Assembly (NCBI GenBank): GCA_041687755.1
Contig: JBDNJM010000037.1
Span: 1 to 55,301 of the forward strand
Length of the DNA stretch: 55,301 nucleotides
Reading direction: 5' to 3'
Source: JBDNJM01 sp041687755
Lineage (GTDB): Bacteria; Planctomycetota; UBA1135; GCA-002686595
Part shown: positions 36,917 through 46,145 of the stretch, piece by piece
Numbering within the stretch: the stretch's first letter is position 1
How the letters are laid out: each line of letters starts with the position of its first letter
The notes under the pieces: generated by a model
Database searches by the model: none
What the model was told of the DNA's origin: nothing
What the model saw: only the letters and a program-made list of their open reading frames with translations
Translations under genes and position numbers: made by a program

Positions 36917-38506
36917 TTAGTGGCGGAAGTGGCGCTTGCCCGTGAAGACCATCGGGATCTCGCGCTCGTTGCAGGAGGCGATCACGGCCCGATCCTTGAC
37001 TGAGCCGCCCGGCTGCAAGATCGCCGCAACGCCCGCGTTGATGGCCTTCTCGGCTCCGTCGGGGAACGGGAAGAAGGCGTCGCTCGCAAGCACCGATCCG
37101 CGCACCTCGGGGCCCGCCTTCTCGATTGCAAGGCCGACCGAGTCGACGCGACTCATCTGGCCTGCGCCGACGCCGAGCACGCGCGTCCCGGCTGCGAGCA
37201 CGATCGCGTTGGACTTGACGTGCTTGCAGATGATGTTGGCGAAGACCATCGATTGGAGCTGGTCCGGTGTGGGCTGCGCCTCGGTCTTGACTTCGCACTC
37301 CTCCGGCCCGACCGCGACGACGTCGGCATCCTGCAGCAGCAGGCCACCGGAGATTTGCTTGCTCTCCAAGCCCGCCTGCAGCGGAAGGATCTCACCGACG
37401 GCGAGCAGCCGCACGTTGCGACCCCACTTCGGCACCGTCGTCAGGTGCTCTAGCGCCTCAGGCGAGTAGCCTGGGGCCACGATGGCCTCGACGAAGCGCC
37501 GTTCTGCGGTGAGGAACTCGGCGGTCGCCAGGTCCACTTCGCGATTGAAGCCGAGCACCGAACCGAAGGCCGATAGCGGGTCGCCCTGCCACGCGCCCGC
37601 GACCGCCTCGGCCAGGCTCGCGGCCTGGGCGGCCCCGCACGGGTTGTTGTGCTTCAGCACGCAGGCGAACGGCGCCCCGCCGACGAACTCGGAGGTCAGG
37701 CGCAGCGCCGCGTCCAGGTCGACGTAGTTGTTGTAGGAGAGCGCCTTGCCGGAGAGCACCTCGGCGCCAACGAGCGTCCCCGGCCGGGCGGGACCCGAGC
37801 CGTAGACCGCCGCGGACTGGTGCGGGTTCTCGCCGTAGCGCAGCACCCCCACAAGTCCACCGCTCCCGGTAGCCGTGTCGGGGAACGAGTGCTCGGTCTT
37901 GCCCTCGAGCACTTCCTGAGTGTGGAGCCAGCGCGCGATCGCCGCGTCGTAGCTCGCGGTCCGCTCGAAGGCCGCCAGGGCCAGCCGCCGGCGCAGCCCG
38001 TCGCTCAGCACGCCTTCATTCTCGGCGACCTCAGAGGCCACCTCCCCGTACTGCTTCGGATCGGTGAGGATCCCGCAGAAGGCGTGGTTCTTGGCTGCCG
38101 AGCGGACCATCGACGGCCCGCCGATGTCGATTTGTTCGATCGCCTCTGAGCGCTCGACACCCTCCTTGGCCACCGTCGCCTCGAACGGGTACAGGTTGAC
38201 CACCACGAGGTCGATCATCCCGATACCGTGCGCCTCCGCGGCGCCCATATGGTCCTCGGAATCGCGCAGGGCGAGTATGCCCCCGTGGATCTTCGGGTGC
38301 AGCGTCTTCACGCGTCCGCCCATCATTTCAGGCGCCCCGGTGTGCTGCGACACCTCGATGACCGGCAGGCCCGCGGCGCTGAGCTCACGGTGGGTCCCCC
38401 CAGTGCTCAGCAGCTCTACGCCTGCCTCGTTGAGGACTCGGGCGAAGTCGACCAGGCCGGTCTTGTCGGAGACGCTGAGAAGGGCGCGTTGGATAGGGCG
38501 GGACAT
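36917..38506 (-). CDS. purH: Bifunctional AICAR transformylase / IMP cyclohydrolase
   Basis: Carries out the last two steps of de novo purine synthesis. The N-terminal cyclohydrolase part has RALLSVSDKTGLVDFARVL, ELLSTGGTHRELSAAG, GGRVKTLHPKIHGGIL and DLVVVNLYPFE. The transformylase part has RYGENPHQSAAVYG, SYNNYVDLDAAL, CVLKHNNPCGAA with the Lys-His-Asn catalytic triplet, SDAFFPFPDG, and a terminal GKRHFRH. The length of 529 aa is standard and the start MSRPIQRALLS matches. The 309-bp upstream gap separates it from a divergent sulfatase-like gene and contains a 15-bp inverted repeat. Confidence 0.97.
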   Translation of the reverse strand: MSRPIQRALLSVSDKTGLVDFARVLNEAGVELLSTGGTHRELSAAGLPVIEVSQHTGAPEMMGGRVKTLHPKIHGGILALRDSEDHMGAAEAHGIGMIDLVVVNLYPFEATVAKEGVERSEAIEQIDIGGPSMVRSAAKNHAFCGILTDPKQYGEVASEVAENEGVLSDGLRRRLALAAFERTASYDAAIARWLHTQEVLEGKTEHSFPDTATGSGGLVGVLRYGENPHQSAAVYGSGPARPGTLVGAEVLSGKALSYNNYVDLDAALRLTSEFVGGAPFACVLKHNNPCGAAQAASLAEAVAGAWQGDPLSAFGSVLGFNREVDLATAEFLTAERRFVEAIVAPGYSPEALEHLTTVPKWGRNVRLLAVGEILPLQAGLESKQISGGLLLQDADVVAVGPEECEVKTEAQPTPDQLQSMVFANIICKHVKSNAIVLAAGTRVLGVGAGQMSRVDSVGLAIEKAGPEVRGSVLASDAFFPFPDGAEKAINAGVAAILQPGGSVKDRAVIASCNEREIPMVFTGKRHFRH

Positions 38507-38815
38507 GGTTCGGGGCGGGTCCAGTGCGTACTAGAAGCGGGCAGGATAGGCCCTCGGCCTCGGCCAGGACAGACCGGAGAGGGCGGGACCGCCCGCAGGA
38601 GTTAGGCTAGGTCGCAGCAAGCCTGCAGGACACCTGGACGGGGCTCCGCGGCCCCCCCGACAGCCCGACCACCGGCACCATCCCGAGCCACGCCGTACTC
38701 GCGCGAGAGCCCGGCCCGAGTACGGCGTGGCCTCGAGCCCCACCGACCCTCTCCGATTCCGCGCCCTGCGAGCCCGCCTCCGACCGACTCCCGGGCCCCC
38801 GGCCCGCCGCTCCCC
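38507..38815. other. Divergent intergenic region with a 15-bp inverted repeat
   Basis: Holds the purH and sulfatase-like gene promoters. A perfect inverted repeat, GCCACGCCGTACTCG at 38687-38701 and its complement at 38717-38731, is separated by 15 nt. It could be an operator or a hairpin in the leader of the plus-strand gene. No gene is supported. Confidence 0.55.
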
Positions 38816-41155
38816 ATGACTCCTCGCAGCCCACGTTCCACGGCACTGGCCGTGCTCCTCCTGTCCTGCCTCCAGCCCTGGTCTCTCCAGGGTTGCTCGA
38901 AGCCCGAGGACGTCGCCACGAGCCGCCTCGCCATGGAGCAGTTCATGGGCGAGCGCCTGCAGCTGCCCGAAGACGCGGCGCTCCTCGCCTCCGGCACGAT
39001 GGGAGCACCGAGCGACCCAGACGTGAACGGCCGGTCGTGGTCGTGGGTGCTCGGGACCGAAGGCGCGTTCGAATTGCCCGTCGGACGCCCCGTGTCCGGG
39101 CAACTCTCGATCACTGCCCGCGCCGCCCGGTTCTTCTCGGCGCCCATCGAAGTCACGGCGTGGATTGGAGAACGCGTGCTCGGCACGCTGCCTCTGGGCC
39201 ACAAGGCCGAAGACCTGGTCTTCGACCTGAGCTCTGCGGCCCTGCCGCACGCAGGTCGGGTCATGGTCCACCTTGAGGCCTCGGCTTCGGGCCGCCCCGC
39301 CGACCACTTCGAGGGGTCGACCGACGGGCGCGAACTCTCGTTCCAGATTGCCGGCGCCAGCATCCTCGTGGAAGGCGAGCGCTTCCCCGAGCCGCCGGAG
39401 CGCAAACGCCATCTGCTAGAGCCGGGCGAAGTCGCGATCGCAAGGCTGCTCGTCGCCGAGGACACCACGCTGAGCTGGCCCCTCTCTTCGGATTCGCCCG
39501 GCGATCTCTGGGTGGGACTCCACGACATGGAGACCGGACAGGTGGTGAGCTGGCGAAAAGTAACGCTCGGCACTGAGCCCTTCGACATCGCTCCGGACCT
39601 GGAGGGCCTCGCGGGACGCTTGGTCGAACTGAGTCTGCAGTGGACGGGCTCGGAGCCGCTCCTCCTGGGCGAACCCAAGTACCACCCTGGAGGCCCGGGA
39701 ACGAACATCGTGCTGATCGTGATCGACACCCTCCGCGCGGACCACACCTTCGGTGAGATCCCGGGACTCGAGACTCCCAACCTGGCACGCCTGCGCACAG
39801 ATGGCGTGGTCTTCGACCAGACCTTCAGCCACGCGCCAATGACTCTTCCGAGCCACACGTCGCTCTTCTCTTCGCGCTACCCCCAGGTGAGCGGAGTCAC
39901 CAACAATGGGCAGACCGTGCCCGAAGATCTGCCCTTGCTGGCCGAGTGGTTGTCCAGCGCCGGCTACAGCGCGTACGCGAGCATCTCTTTGGGCACCCTG
40001 TGGAGCCCGCTGCCCGGCACCCTGCTCGCACGTGGCTTCTCTAAGTACATCGCCGAACCCGAGATCGAGCACGCCGAGAGTGCGAACAAGAAGATCCTGC
40101 CCCTGCTCGAAGAAGCGGCTTCCAACCAACCCTTCTTCCTGTTCGCGCACTATTCCGACCCGCACGCGCCGTACAACACTGCGCGCTTCCCCGAACGCCT
40201 CGCTCGCGTGGAGCTGCCGGGTCGCGACCCCTTCGATGTGCCCGTCGGAACCTGGAGTCGGGAGGTGTACTCCCTTGAACTGGAACCCGGCGAACACCGG
40301 GTGCGTGTCTCCGCCGAGCGCGGGCTCTACCTGCGTCGAGCCGTTCCAAAGCTAGGCGGGACGAACACCAAGCTGGAAGTCCGCTTTGACGAAGGCGGCC
40401 TGCGCAAGAAGGCGCCTGAGCACGTCGTTGCGTTCGAGGTCCCCGGAAGATCGACGCGGACGATCGATCTGGAATTGTGGATCTACGACGCCCTCGACAT
40501 CAAGGAAGCCCCTGGACACTACAAGGAAGAGGTGGCGAGCGCGGACCGCGCCGTCGGCCGCGTGCTGGCCCAGCTCGACGCCCTCGATCTGTACGACTCC
40601 AGCCTGATCATCTTCACCAGCGATCACGGTGAGTCCCTGCTCGAGCACGGGCACTTGGGCCATGCGCGTAACCTCTACGACAGCGAGATCCACGTCCCTC
40701 TGGTGATCAAGCCACCCAAGAACGATGTGCGCGAGAAGGACCTGCTTCGACAGTCCAACACCGTCGTGCGCCACATTGACGTGGTTCCCACCCTGCTCGA
40801 CCTGCTAGAGCTGGATAGCCTGCCCGGAAGCATGGGGACATCCCTACTCTCCGCCCAAGATCGCCGCCACTTCGCCGAGACCCACCAACCCGAGTCTCCC
40901 GAGGACCTCTACGCGCTACGCGACGATCGCTACAAGTTGATCTACGCCTCCGCGGCCAAGCGCTTCGAGCTGTACGACATCGTCGCCGACCCCAACGAGC
41001 TCACGAACCTGTGGTCCGAGCGCGGCACCGAGTTCGACGAGTGGAGCGCCGAACTCGAGCTGCTCAGCGCGGGGCACGTCTCGGGCAGCATCGACGACAT
41101 GGATGAGGAAACGCGTGAGCGGCTTCGAAGCCTCGGCTACCTCCCCGACGAGTGA
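38816..41155 (+). CDS. Sulfatase-like (alkaline phosphatase superfamily) lipoprotein with Thr at the nucleophile position
   Basis: A 779-residue predicted lipoprotein (hydrophobic LAVLLLSC then SLQGCSKPE). After an N-terminal beta-sandwich-like region of about 290 residues comes the AP-superfamily core: NIVLIVIDTLRADH (metal-binding Asp), APMTLPSHTSLFSSRYP with Thr343 where arylsulfatases have the formylglycine Cys, FLFAHYSDPHAPY, IFTSDHGESLLEHGHLGH, and a C-terminal LRSLGYLPDE. The Thr nucleophile is the pattern of phosphoglycerol or phosphoethanolamine transferases, so sulfatase activity is doubtful. About 100 extra beta-rich residues (near 465-570) are inserted between DPHAPYN and the DRAVGRVLAQL helix. 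The gene ends in a clear bidirectional terminator. Confidence 0.85.
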   Translation: MTPRSPRSTALAVLLLSCLQPWSLQGCSKPEDVATSRLAMEQFMGERLQLPEDAALLASGTMGAPSDPDVNGRSWSWVLGTEGAFELPVGRPVSGQLSITARAARFFSAPIEVTAWIGERVLGTLPLGHKAEDLVFDLSSAALPHAGRVMVHLEASASGRPADHFEGSTDGRELSFQIAGASILVEGERFPEPPERKRHLLEPGEVAIARLLVAEDTTLSWPLSSDSPGDLWVGLHDMETGQVVSWRKVTLGTEPFDIAPDLEGLAGRLVELSLQWTGSEPLLLGEPKYHPGGPGTNIVLIVIDTLRADHTFGEIPGLETPNLARLRTDGVVFDQTFSHAPMTLPSHTSLFSSRYPQVSGVTNNGQTVPEDLPLLAEWLSSAGYSAYASISLGTLWSPLPGTLLARGFSKYIAEPEIEHAESANKKILPLLEEAASNQPFFLFAHYSDPHAPYNTARFPERLARVELPGRDPFDVPVGTWSREVYSLELEPGEHRVRVSAERGLYLRRAVPKLGGTNTKLEVRFDEGGLRKKAPEHVVAFEVPGRSTRTIDLELWIYDALDIKEAPGHYKEEVASADRAVGRVLAQLDALDLYDSSLIIFTSDHGESLLEHGHLGHARNLYDSEIHVPLVIKPPKNDVREKDLLRQSNTVVRHIDVVPTLLDLLELDSLPGSMGTSLLSAQDRRHFAETHQPESPEDLYALRDDRYKLIYASAAKRFELYDIVADPNELTNLWSERGTEFDEWSAELELLSAGHVSGSIDDMDEETRERLRSLGYLPDE

Positions 41156-41218
41156 ACGGCCCGTAACCGCAGCGCGGCAGATCATCGCGCCGAGTGGCGA
41201 AGTCGGACAACTGAAGTG

Positions 41219-41260
41219 ACAGCGCCCGCGCTGCCCTGTTCCGGGCAGCGTGGGCGCTGT
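41219..41260. terminator. Bidirectional terminator-like hairpin between convergent genes
   Basis: ACAGCGCCCGCGCTGCCC (41219-41236) pairs with GGGCAGCGTGGGCGCTGT (41243-41260) over 18 bp with one G-T wobble and a 6-nt loop. It sits between the sulfatase-like gene and the convergent barrel-protein gene and is followed by a short T-rich patch on the plus strand. Confidence 0.8.
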
Positions 41261-41304
41261 GTTTCGGGCCAGCGTCGCGGCAGCCCAGGCCCGCTTGTGC
41301 GCGC

Positions 41305-42111
41305 CTAGAAGTAGTACGTCAGGCCCGCGAAGAAGATCAGGCCCTGGGGCTCGAGCGAGCCGTCGATCGTGTTGGCGTCCGTGCCCCCCAGTCCGTTGGG
41401 GATGTTGAGCGTCAAGGTGTCGTCGCTCGAGTCGATCGGGAACTCGTAGAAGAACCCAAGCTCCATGCTGAGCTGATCGCGGAGCAGGTAGCTGGTGCCG
41501 ATCACCGGGTTCAGGGTGAAGAACTCGTCCCCATCGAGGCTAAGGCGCTCCTGGAAGCCGGGCGCGTAGAGCACGGTCGCGTCCAATGCGACGCCGGGGC
41601 TGTAGTTCAGATCCAAGCCTGTGAACCACTTCCACCGATTCGATGCACCGACCGGGTCCGACCAGTAGCGCGTCGACAGCAGGAAGTGCGAGCTCGTGTA
41701 CTCGTCCGCGTCGATCGGACTGTCGAGCGGAGCGACAGGGTCGGGGTCGAAGGTGCGCGCCTCGTAGATGAAGCCAAGCGCGTAGTTGTCCGCGATGAAG
41801 TAGTTGTATTTGAGCGCCGCGCCGAAGATCGGATCGAGGTCCGTCTTCTGCGAACCGGTGCCGAGATCCGGGCTGCCGTCTAGGTCGGTCAATTCGACAT
41901 CGGCTTCGTAGAACGCCCAACCTGACGAGGCGCCAACGGTGTGCGTCCCTTTGCCGATGCGTGACCAAGCCGTCGAATCGAGCTGGGTCATGCAGGAGGC
42001 CGTCGAGCCGGCAATGAGCGCGAGGCCCAAAGACCTCAGCGCACCGGACTTCAGCGCACGCGTCTTCGGCGCACGGGTCTTGTGGTCGCGGGCCTTCATG
42101 GAACGGTTCAT
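41305..42111 (-). CDS. Predicted outer-membrane beta-barrel lipoprotein
   Basis: The family is not recognised by name. From ATG 42111 it has a long basic N-region (KARDHKTRAPKTRALKSG), a hydrophobic stretch and a possible lipobox (LIAGSTASC). Then come about ten amphipathic beta strands with alternating aromatic residues (e.g. YALGFIYEARTF, SHFLLSTRYWS, NRWKWFTGLDLNYS) and a C-terminal GLTYYF, the terminal-Phe signature of barrel outer-membrane proteins, for 268 aa. ATG at 42099 is an alternative start. The frame is open further upstream but has non-coding composition there. It is divergent from the lipase gene with 200 bp between the starts, and co-function with it is possible. Confidence 0.75.
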   Translation of the reverse strand: MNRSMKARDHKTRAPKTRALKSGALRSLGLALIAGSTASCMTQLDSTAWSRIGKGTHTVGASSGWAFYEADVELTDLDGSPDLGTGSQKTDLDPIFGAALKYNYFIADNYALGFIYEARTFDPDPVAPLDSPIDADEYTSSHFLLSTRYWSDPVGASNRWKWFTGLDLNYSPGVALDATVLYAPGFQERLSLDGDEFFTLNPVIGTSYLLRDQLSMELGFFYEFPIDSSDDTLTLNIPNGLGGTDANTIDGSLEPQGLIFFAGLTYYF

Positions 42112-42311
42112 GCAGTTGGGGGGGCGGCAGAGAGTGTATTCGGAAGGCGCGCATCTGGGCGGCAGCGCCGGGCGCGGGGACCACAACAATCCTCGCAGAC
42201 GACCGTAGTCGTTCACAGACCCTAGCGTCTTGACTAATCCTCGCCCAGGGGTGGCCCCTGCGCTAAGATCCGCCACCTGCATCAAAGCCAACGCTGACCT
42301 AAGAACCGCCC

Positions 42312-44633
42312 ATGAAATTCAATCCGGTCCTCCCCCTGGCCCTAGCCGCGACCTTGCTCGCCAGCTGCGACGAAAGCTCGGATGAGCTATCGACGGTGTA
42401 CGGCACCACGGCAATTTACTCGCCTGCCACGGGCGACATTCCCATTCCGAACGACCTGCTGTACAGCGGCACGACGGATGCGACCCTGAATTTCCCGGCC
42501 TCGGAGGACCCCGCGACCCAGGCGGTGCAGAACGCGCTCGGATCTCTCGACGGATGGTCCACTTCGTCGCCGATCCAGATCCCGTTCTCGGCCGCGCTCG
42601 ACCCTGCGACCCTGATTCCTGGCGACACCGTCCGGTTCTTCGAGGTGACGCGGCTGACGAGCGCGGCGCTGCCCGTCGGCGGCCCCGTGACCGGCGTTAT
42701 CGGCGAGTTGACGGGCACGACGCTTGTTGAGACTGAGATAAGCTCCTCCTCCAGTGTATTCGTACCGCAAGACCCCGGGGCGAATTACGTCGTGACCACC
42801 AATCCGTCGGGAACAGCAATCATCGTGCTGCCGCTGCGCCCGCTCGACGGAGCGACCACGTACATGATCAACGTCACCGACGGCATTACCGACCTCGCGG
42901 GCGATCCGGTCATGCGCTCGATCGTGTACCAACTCGCCGCCGTCACCGACCTCGAAGGCGGCGAAGAGAACGCCTCGCTCGACGGTCTGCGCACCGTGGT
43001 CCAGGCCATGCACGCCGCAGCGTCGACTCAGTCGATAGATCCCGACGACATCCTCATCTCGCAGCAGTTCACGACCCAGTCGATCGGCAGCGTGCTCGAG
43101 ACCGTCGCGGACATCGTTGGCGGCGGCGAGCAGGCCATCATCGACACCCTGTGCGGCACCCTGGATTGCGACGACACGACCCCGGGCTCCTTCTCCACGG
43201 TCTCCTTAGGCGCAACCTGGGAGTTCGTCGGCGACACAGCCAACCTTACTGGCTCGCCCGCCAACCTCGCTAACGTCTACAAGGGCTCGATCACTCTGCC
43301 CTACTACCTGACGACCGCTGTGCCCGGCGGTGTGGAAGACGATGACCTCAGCAACGACCCGGCGCCGCTCAACGTTCCGATGAGCTCTCGCTACGCCTTT
43401 GGCACCGAGGACCTCGACGGCGATCCGCTCACGGATCCGACCCCGGCGCGCAACCTCACCGCCTTCAACCCGCTACCCGGCGCCACTGAGCAAGAGACCG
43501 TGCCGGTCCTGCTGACGGTCCCCAAGGCCGCGCCCCCGCTGAACGGGGACGGCTACCCGATCGTCGTGTTCCAGCACGGCATCACCGCCAACCGCACCGT
43601 CGTGCTCGGCATCGCGGACGCCCTGGCCCAAAATGGTTTCGCCAGCGTCTCGATGGACCTGCCGCTGCACGGCATCACCGGGCCGGAGGACGATCTTGGA
43701 TCGCAGTTGTTCACGAGCTACCAGGACGGCGTCACCCGGGAACGCACCTTTGGTCTGGACCTCGCAGACAACACGACCGAAGCCCCCGGACCTGACGAGA
43801 CCGCTGATCGCAGCGGCGCCCACTTCATTAACCTGACCGAGCTCCGGCTTAGCCGCGACAACATCCGCCAGGGCGCCTTCGACTTGATCGCGCTCTTCTC
43901 CGTGCTCGACGAGATCGACTTCGACAACGACGGTGCCCCGGACCTCGACGCCGTCGCCCTCAACGGCAACATCCACTTCCTCGGTCACTCGCTGGGAGCC
44001 ATCGTCGGTACCATCGCGCTGACCGAGCTGCCCCAGGTCACCTCGGCGACGCTCGGCATGCCCGGTGGGCAACTCGCCTACCTGCTGTCGGCCTCCGAGT
44101 CCTTCGGGGACGTGATCGAGGCTGGCCTCGCCGGCGCTTCGGGCCTCATGCCCGGCACGCCCGAGTTCGCGGCCTTCAAAGCCCAGTTTCTCTTCTCCGC
44201 CCAGACCGTCGCCGACGCCGCCGACCCCTTGAACTACGGCGGGAAGCTCGCCGACCTTGAGACTCCGCTGCACCTGATCGAGCTGGTCGGAGAAACCGGC
44301 ATCAACGATCCGGACGAGGTCATCCCGAACTCGGTGTTGGAAGCAGAGTTCCCCGGCCTCATTGCACCGCTGGCCGGCACGGAGCCGCTGATCCGGGCCC
44401 TGGACCTGGCCTCGATCCAGGAAAGCACGATGGCGGCGCTCGGCATCCGTGGCGTAGTGCGCTTCACCGATGGCGAGCACGGTTCGCTGCTGACGTCGAG
44501 CACAAACCCCGCGACTCCGCTGGAATTCCTGGACGTGTTCGACGAGATGCAGGCCCAGACCGGCGAGTTCCTCCGCACCGACGGCACGATGCTCACAATC
44601 CTGAACTCGGACGTCGTCCAGACGACGCCCTGA
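42312..44633 (+). CDS. VolA/Pla-1-like extracellular lipase lipoprotein
   Basis: A lipoprotein signal (ALAATLLASC) is followed by a large beta-rich N-terminal domain (about 25-400) like the virulence-factor lipase N-terminal region. An alpha/beta-hydrolase domain follows. Its nucleophile elbow is FLGHSLGAIVG with Ser560, the oxyanion region is PIVVFQHGITANR, and a likely catalytic His lies in FTDGEHGSLL. At 773 aa it fits the Pla-1/cef and VolA lysophospholipase group, surface lipases that release fatty acids from external phospholipids. A barrel outer-membrane protein is divergently encoded next door. An interdomain Asp-rich DFDNDGAPDLD segment resembles a Ca2+-binding loop. It is followed by a strong bidirectional terminator. 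Confidence 0.85.
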   Translation: MKFNPVLPLALAATLLASCDESSDELSTVYGTTAIYSPATGDIPIPNDLLYSGTTDATLNFPASEDPATQAVQNALGSLDGWSTSSPIQIPFSAALDPATLIPGDTVRFFEVTRLTSAALPVGGPVTGVIGELTGTTLVETEISSSSSVFVPQDPGANYVVTTNPSGTAIIVLPLRPLDGATTYMINVTDGITDLAGDPVMRSIVYQLAAVTDLEGGEENASLDGLRTVVQAMHAAASTQSIDPDDILISQQFTTQSIGSVLETVADIVGGGEQAIIDTLCGTLDCDDTTPGSFSTVSLGATWEFVGDTANLTGSPANLANVYKGSITLPYYLTTAVPGGVEDDDLSNDPAPLNVPMSSRYAFGTEDLDGDPLTDPTPARNLTAFNPLPGATEQETVPVLLTVPKAAPPLNGDGYPIVVFQHGITANRTVVLGIADALAQNGFASVSMDLPLHGITGPEDDLGSQLFTSYQDGVTRERTFGLDLADNTTEAPGPDETADRSGAHFINLTELRLSRDNIRQGAFDLIALFSVLDEIDFDNDGAPDLDAVALNGNIHFLGHSLGAIVGTIALTELPQVTSATLGMPGGQLAYLLSASESFGDVIEAGLAGASGLMPGTPEFAAFKAQFLFSAQTVADAADPLNYGGKLADLETPLHLIELVGETGINDPDEVIPNSVLEAEFPGLIAPLAGTEPLIRALDLASIQESTMAALGIRGVVRFTDGEHGSLLTSSTNPATPLEFLDVFDEMQAQTGEFLRTDGTMLTILNSDVVQTTP

Positions 44634-44666
44634 GGCGTTGGGGCGAGCGGGGCACCGCTCGCCCTC

Positions 44667-44712
44667 ACGCAAACGGCCCCCGGCGAAGCGATTCGCCGGG
44701 GGCCGTTTGCGT
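44667..44712. terminator. Bidirectional rho-independent terminator-like hairpin
   Basis: A perfect 21-bp stem (44667-44687 with 44692-44712) closes a GCGA tetraloop. The outer base pairs are A/T rich (ACGCAAACGG and CCGTTTGCGT), so both strands end with a weak T-containing flank. It separates the convergent lipase and prfB genes. Confidence 0.9.
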
Positions 44713-44752
44713 TTCAGGCGTCTCGCCGGCGAACCGGGCGAGGGCCTCCGAA

Positions 44753-45860
44753 TCAGGCGCTGCCCTTCTTGCGCAGGTACTCGGCCATGAACTCGTCCAG
44801 GTCTCCGTCCAAGACGGCCTGGATGTTGCCCTTTTCGAAGTTCGTGCGGTGGTCCTTGACCATCTGGTAGGGGTGCATCACGTAGGAGCGAATCTGGCTG
44901 CCCCACGCGATCTCGCCCTTCTCGCCGTAGAGCTTCTTCATCTCGTCGTCCCGCTGGGCCTCCTCCATGGCGACGATCTTCGCCTTCAGCATCTTGAGCG
45001 CCATCGCGCGGTTCTTGTGCTGGCTGCGCTCGTTCTGGCAGCGCACGACGATTCCGGTGGGGATGTGGGTCATCCGCACAGCCGACTCGGTCTTGTTGAC
45101 GTGCTGCCCGCCGGCGCCGCCCGCGCGCATCGTGTCCACGCGGATGTCAGCGTCGTTCAGCTCGAGTCCGGTGTCCTCGTCCAGCTCAGGGGTGATGTCG
45201 ACGCTAGAGAAGGACGTCTGCCGGCGAGCCTGGGCGTCGAACGGGCTGATCCGCACCAGGCGGTGCACGCCAGCCTCGGCCTTCAGGTATCCAAAGGCGT
45301 AGGGGCCCTTGACGAGGATTTGGGCCGACCGAATGCCGCCCTCGGTCTCCTCGGACTTCTCCATCAGCTCGACGTCGAACTCGCGGCGTTCCCCCCAGCG
45401 CATGTACATGCGCAAGAGGATCTCCGCCCAGTCGCAGGCGTCGACGCCACCCGCCCCGGCGCTGATCGCGACGTAGGCATTGGCCCCGTCGTGTTCGCCA
45501 CCGAGCATGACCTTGAACTCCAGGTCGTCGAGCTTGCCCGCCACGAGCGCGTCGGCCGTCGCAAGGTCGTCCGCCACGAGTTCTTCGCCCTCTTCGCCGC
45601 CCATCTGGACCAACAGCTCGATCTCTTCGAGTGCCTGCTCGACCTCGCGCACCGGCTCCACCGTGACCCTGAGGCCCTTCATCTCGGCGACCAGCTTCTG
45701 GGCGCCGTCCGTGTCGTTCCAGAAGTCCGGGGACTCCTGCAGCTTGGTCAGCTCATCGAGCCGATCGGATCGCTTGGAGTAGTCAAAGACCCTCCTTCAG
45801 CTGCTGCAGCCGGGTAAGAGCCGATTCGGCGCGATCCGTGTAGTCCGTGAGATTGCTCAT
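44753..45860 (-). CDS. prfB: Peptide chain release factor 2, programmed +1 frameshift
   Basis: Recognises UGA and UAA at the ribosome. The first 25 codons (45860-45786, MSNLTDYTDRAESALTRLQQ then LKEGL) end at an in-frame TGA. Slipping +1 at CTT-TGA-C continues DYSKRSDRLDELTKLQESPD in the main frame to 44753, giving 368 aa (E. coli RF2 is about 365). Main-frame features are the peptide-anticodon SPF in VRISPFDAQARR, the catalytic GGQ in RAGGAGGQHVNKTESAVR, and the usual RF2 C-terminus. A start inside the main frame (MKGLRVTVEPV) would lose helix 1 and is rejected. Confidence 0.96.
45782..45796 (-). promoter_or_regulatory. prfB: prfB autoregulatory frameshift site
   Basis: On the minus strand AGGAGG (45796-45791) precedes CTT TGA C by 2 nt. 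This is the classic RF2 arrangement: an internal Shine-Dalgarno, a slippery CUU, a UGA stop and a following C. Low RF2 lets the paused ribosome shift +1 and make more RF2. Confidence 0.93.
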
Positions 45861-46145
45861 GATCCCGCAGAGTCTAGCGACCGCCCGCGCCCGCGCCACC
45901 GGGGCCACCGCCGGCCGGGCCCAGAATGAGGCAGCCCAGCCGACGCAGGAACGAATCCGACCTCCTCCAGCGCGCTCCGCGTCCACAGGCTCCGAAGGCC
46001 CTCGAAGCCGCCGCCTGCCGAGGGAGCGGCCTCCCGCCGGCGCGGCTCCGCGGAGTCCGCCGGCGACGGGCTGGGGCCCCCTCGCCGGAGGCGGCTCCGG
46101 GCCTTTCGTTGGCAGCGACCCGGGACACCGGTTAGAACCCCTCCC
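45861..46145. other. Divergent intergenic region between prfB and sfsA (285 bp)
   Basis: No gene is supported; open frames here on both strands have Arg/Pro/Gly-rich non-coding composition. A GC-rich dyad (CGCCGGCG repeated around CGGCTCCGCGGAGTC, near 46035-46066) is a possible hairpin. Promoters for prfB and sfsA should lie here. Confidence 0.35.
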
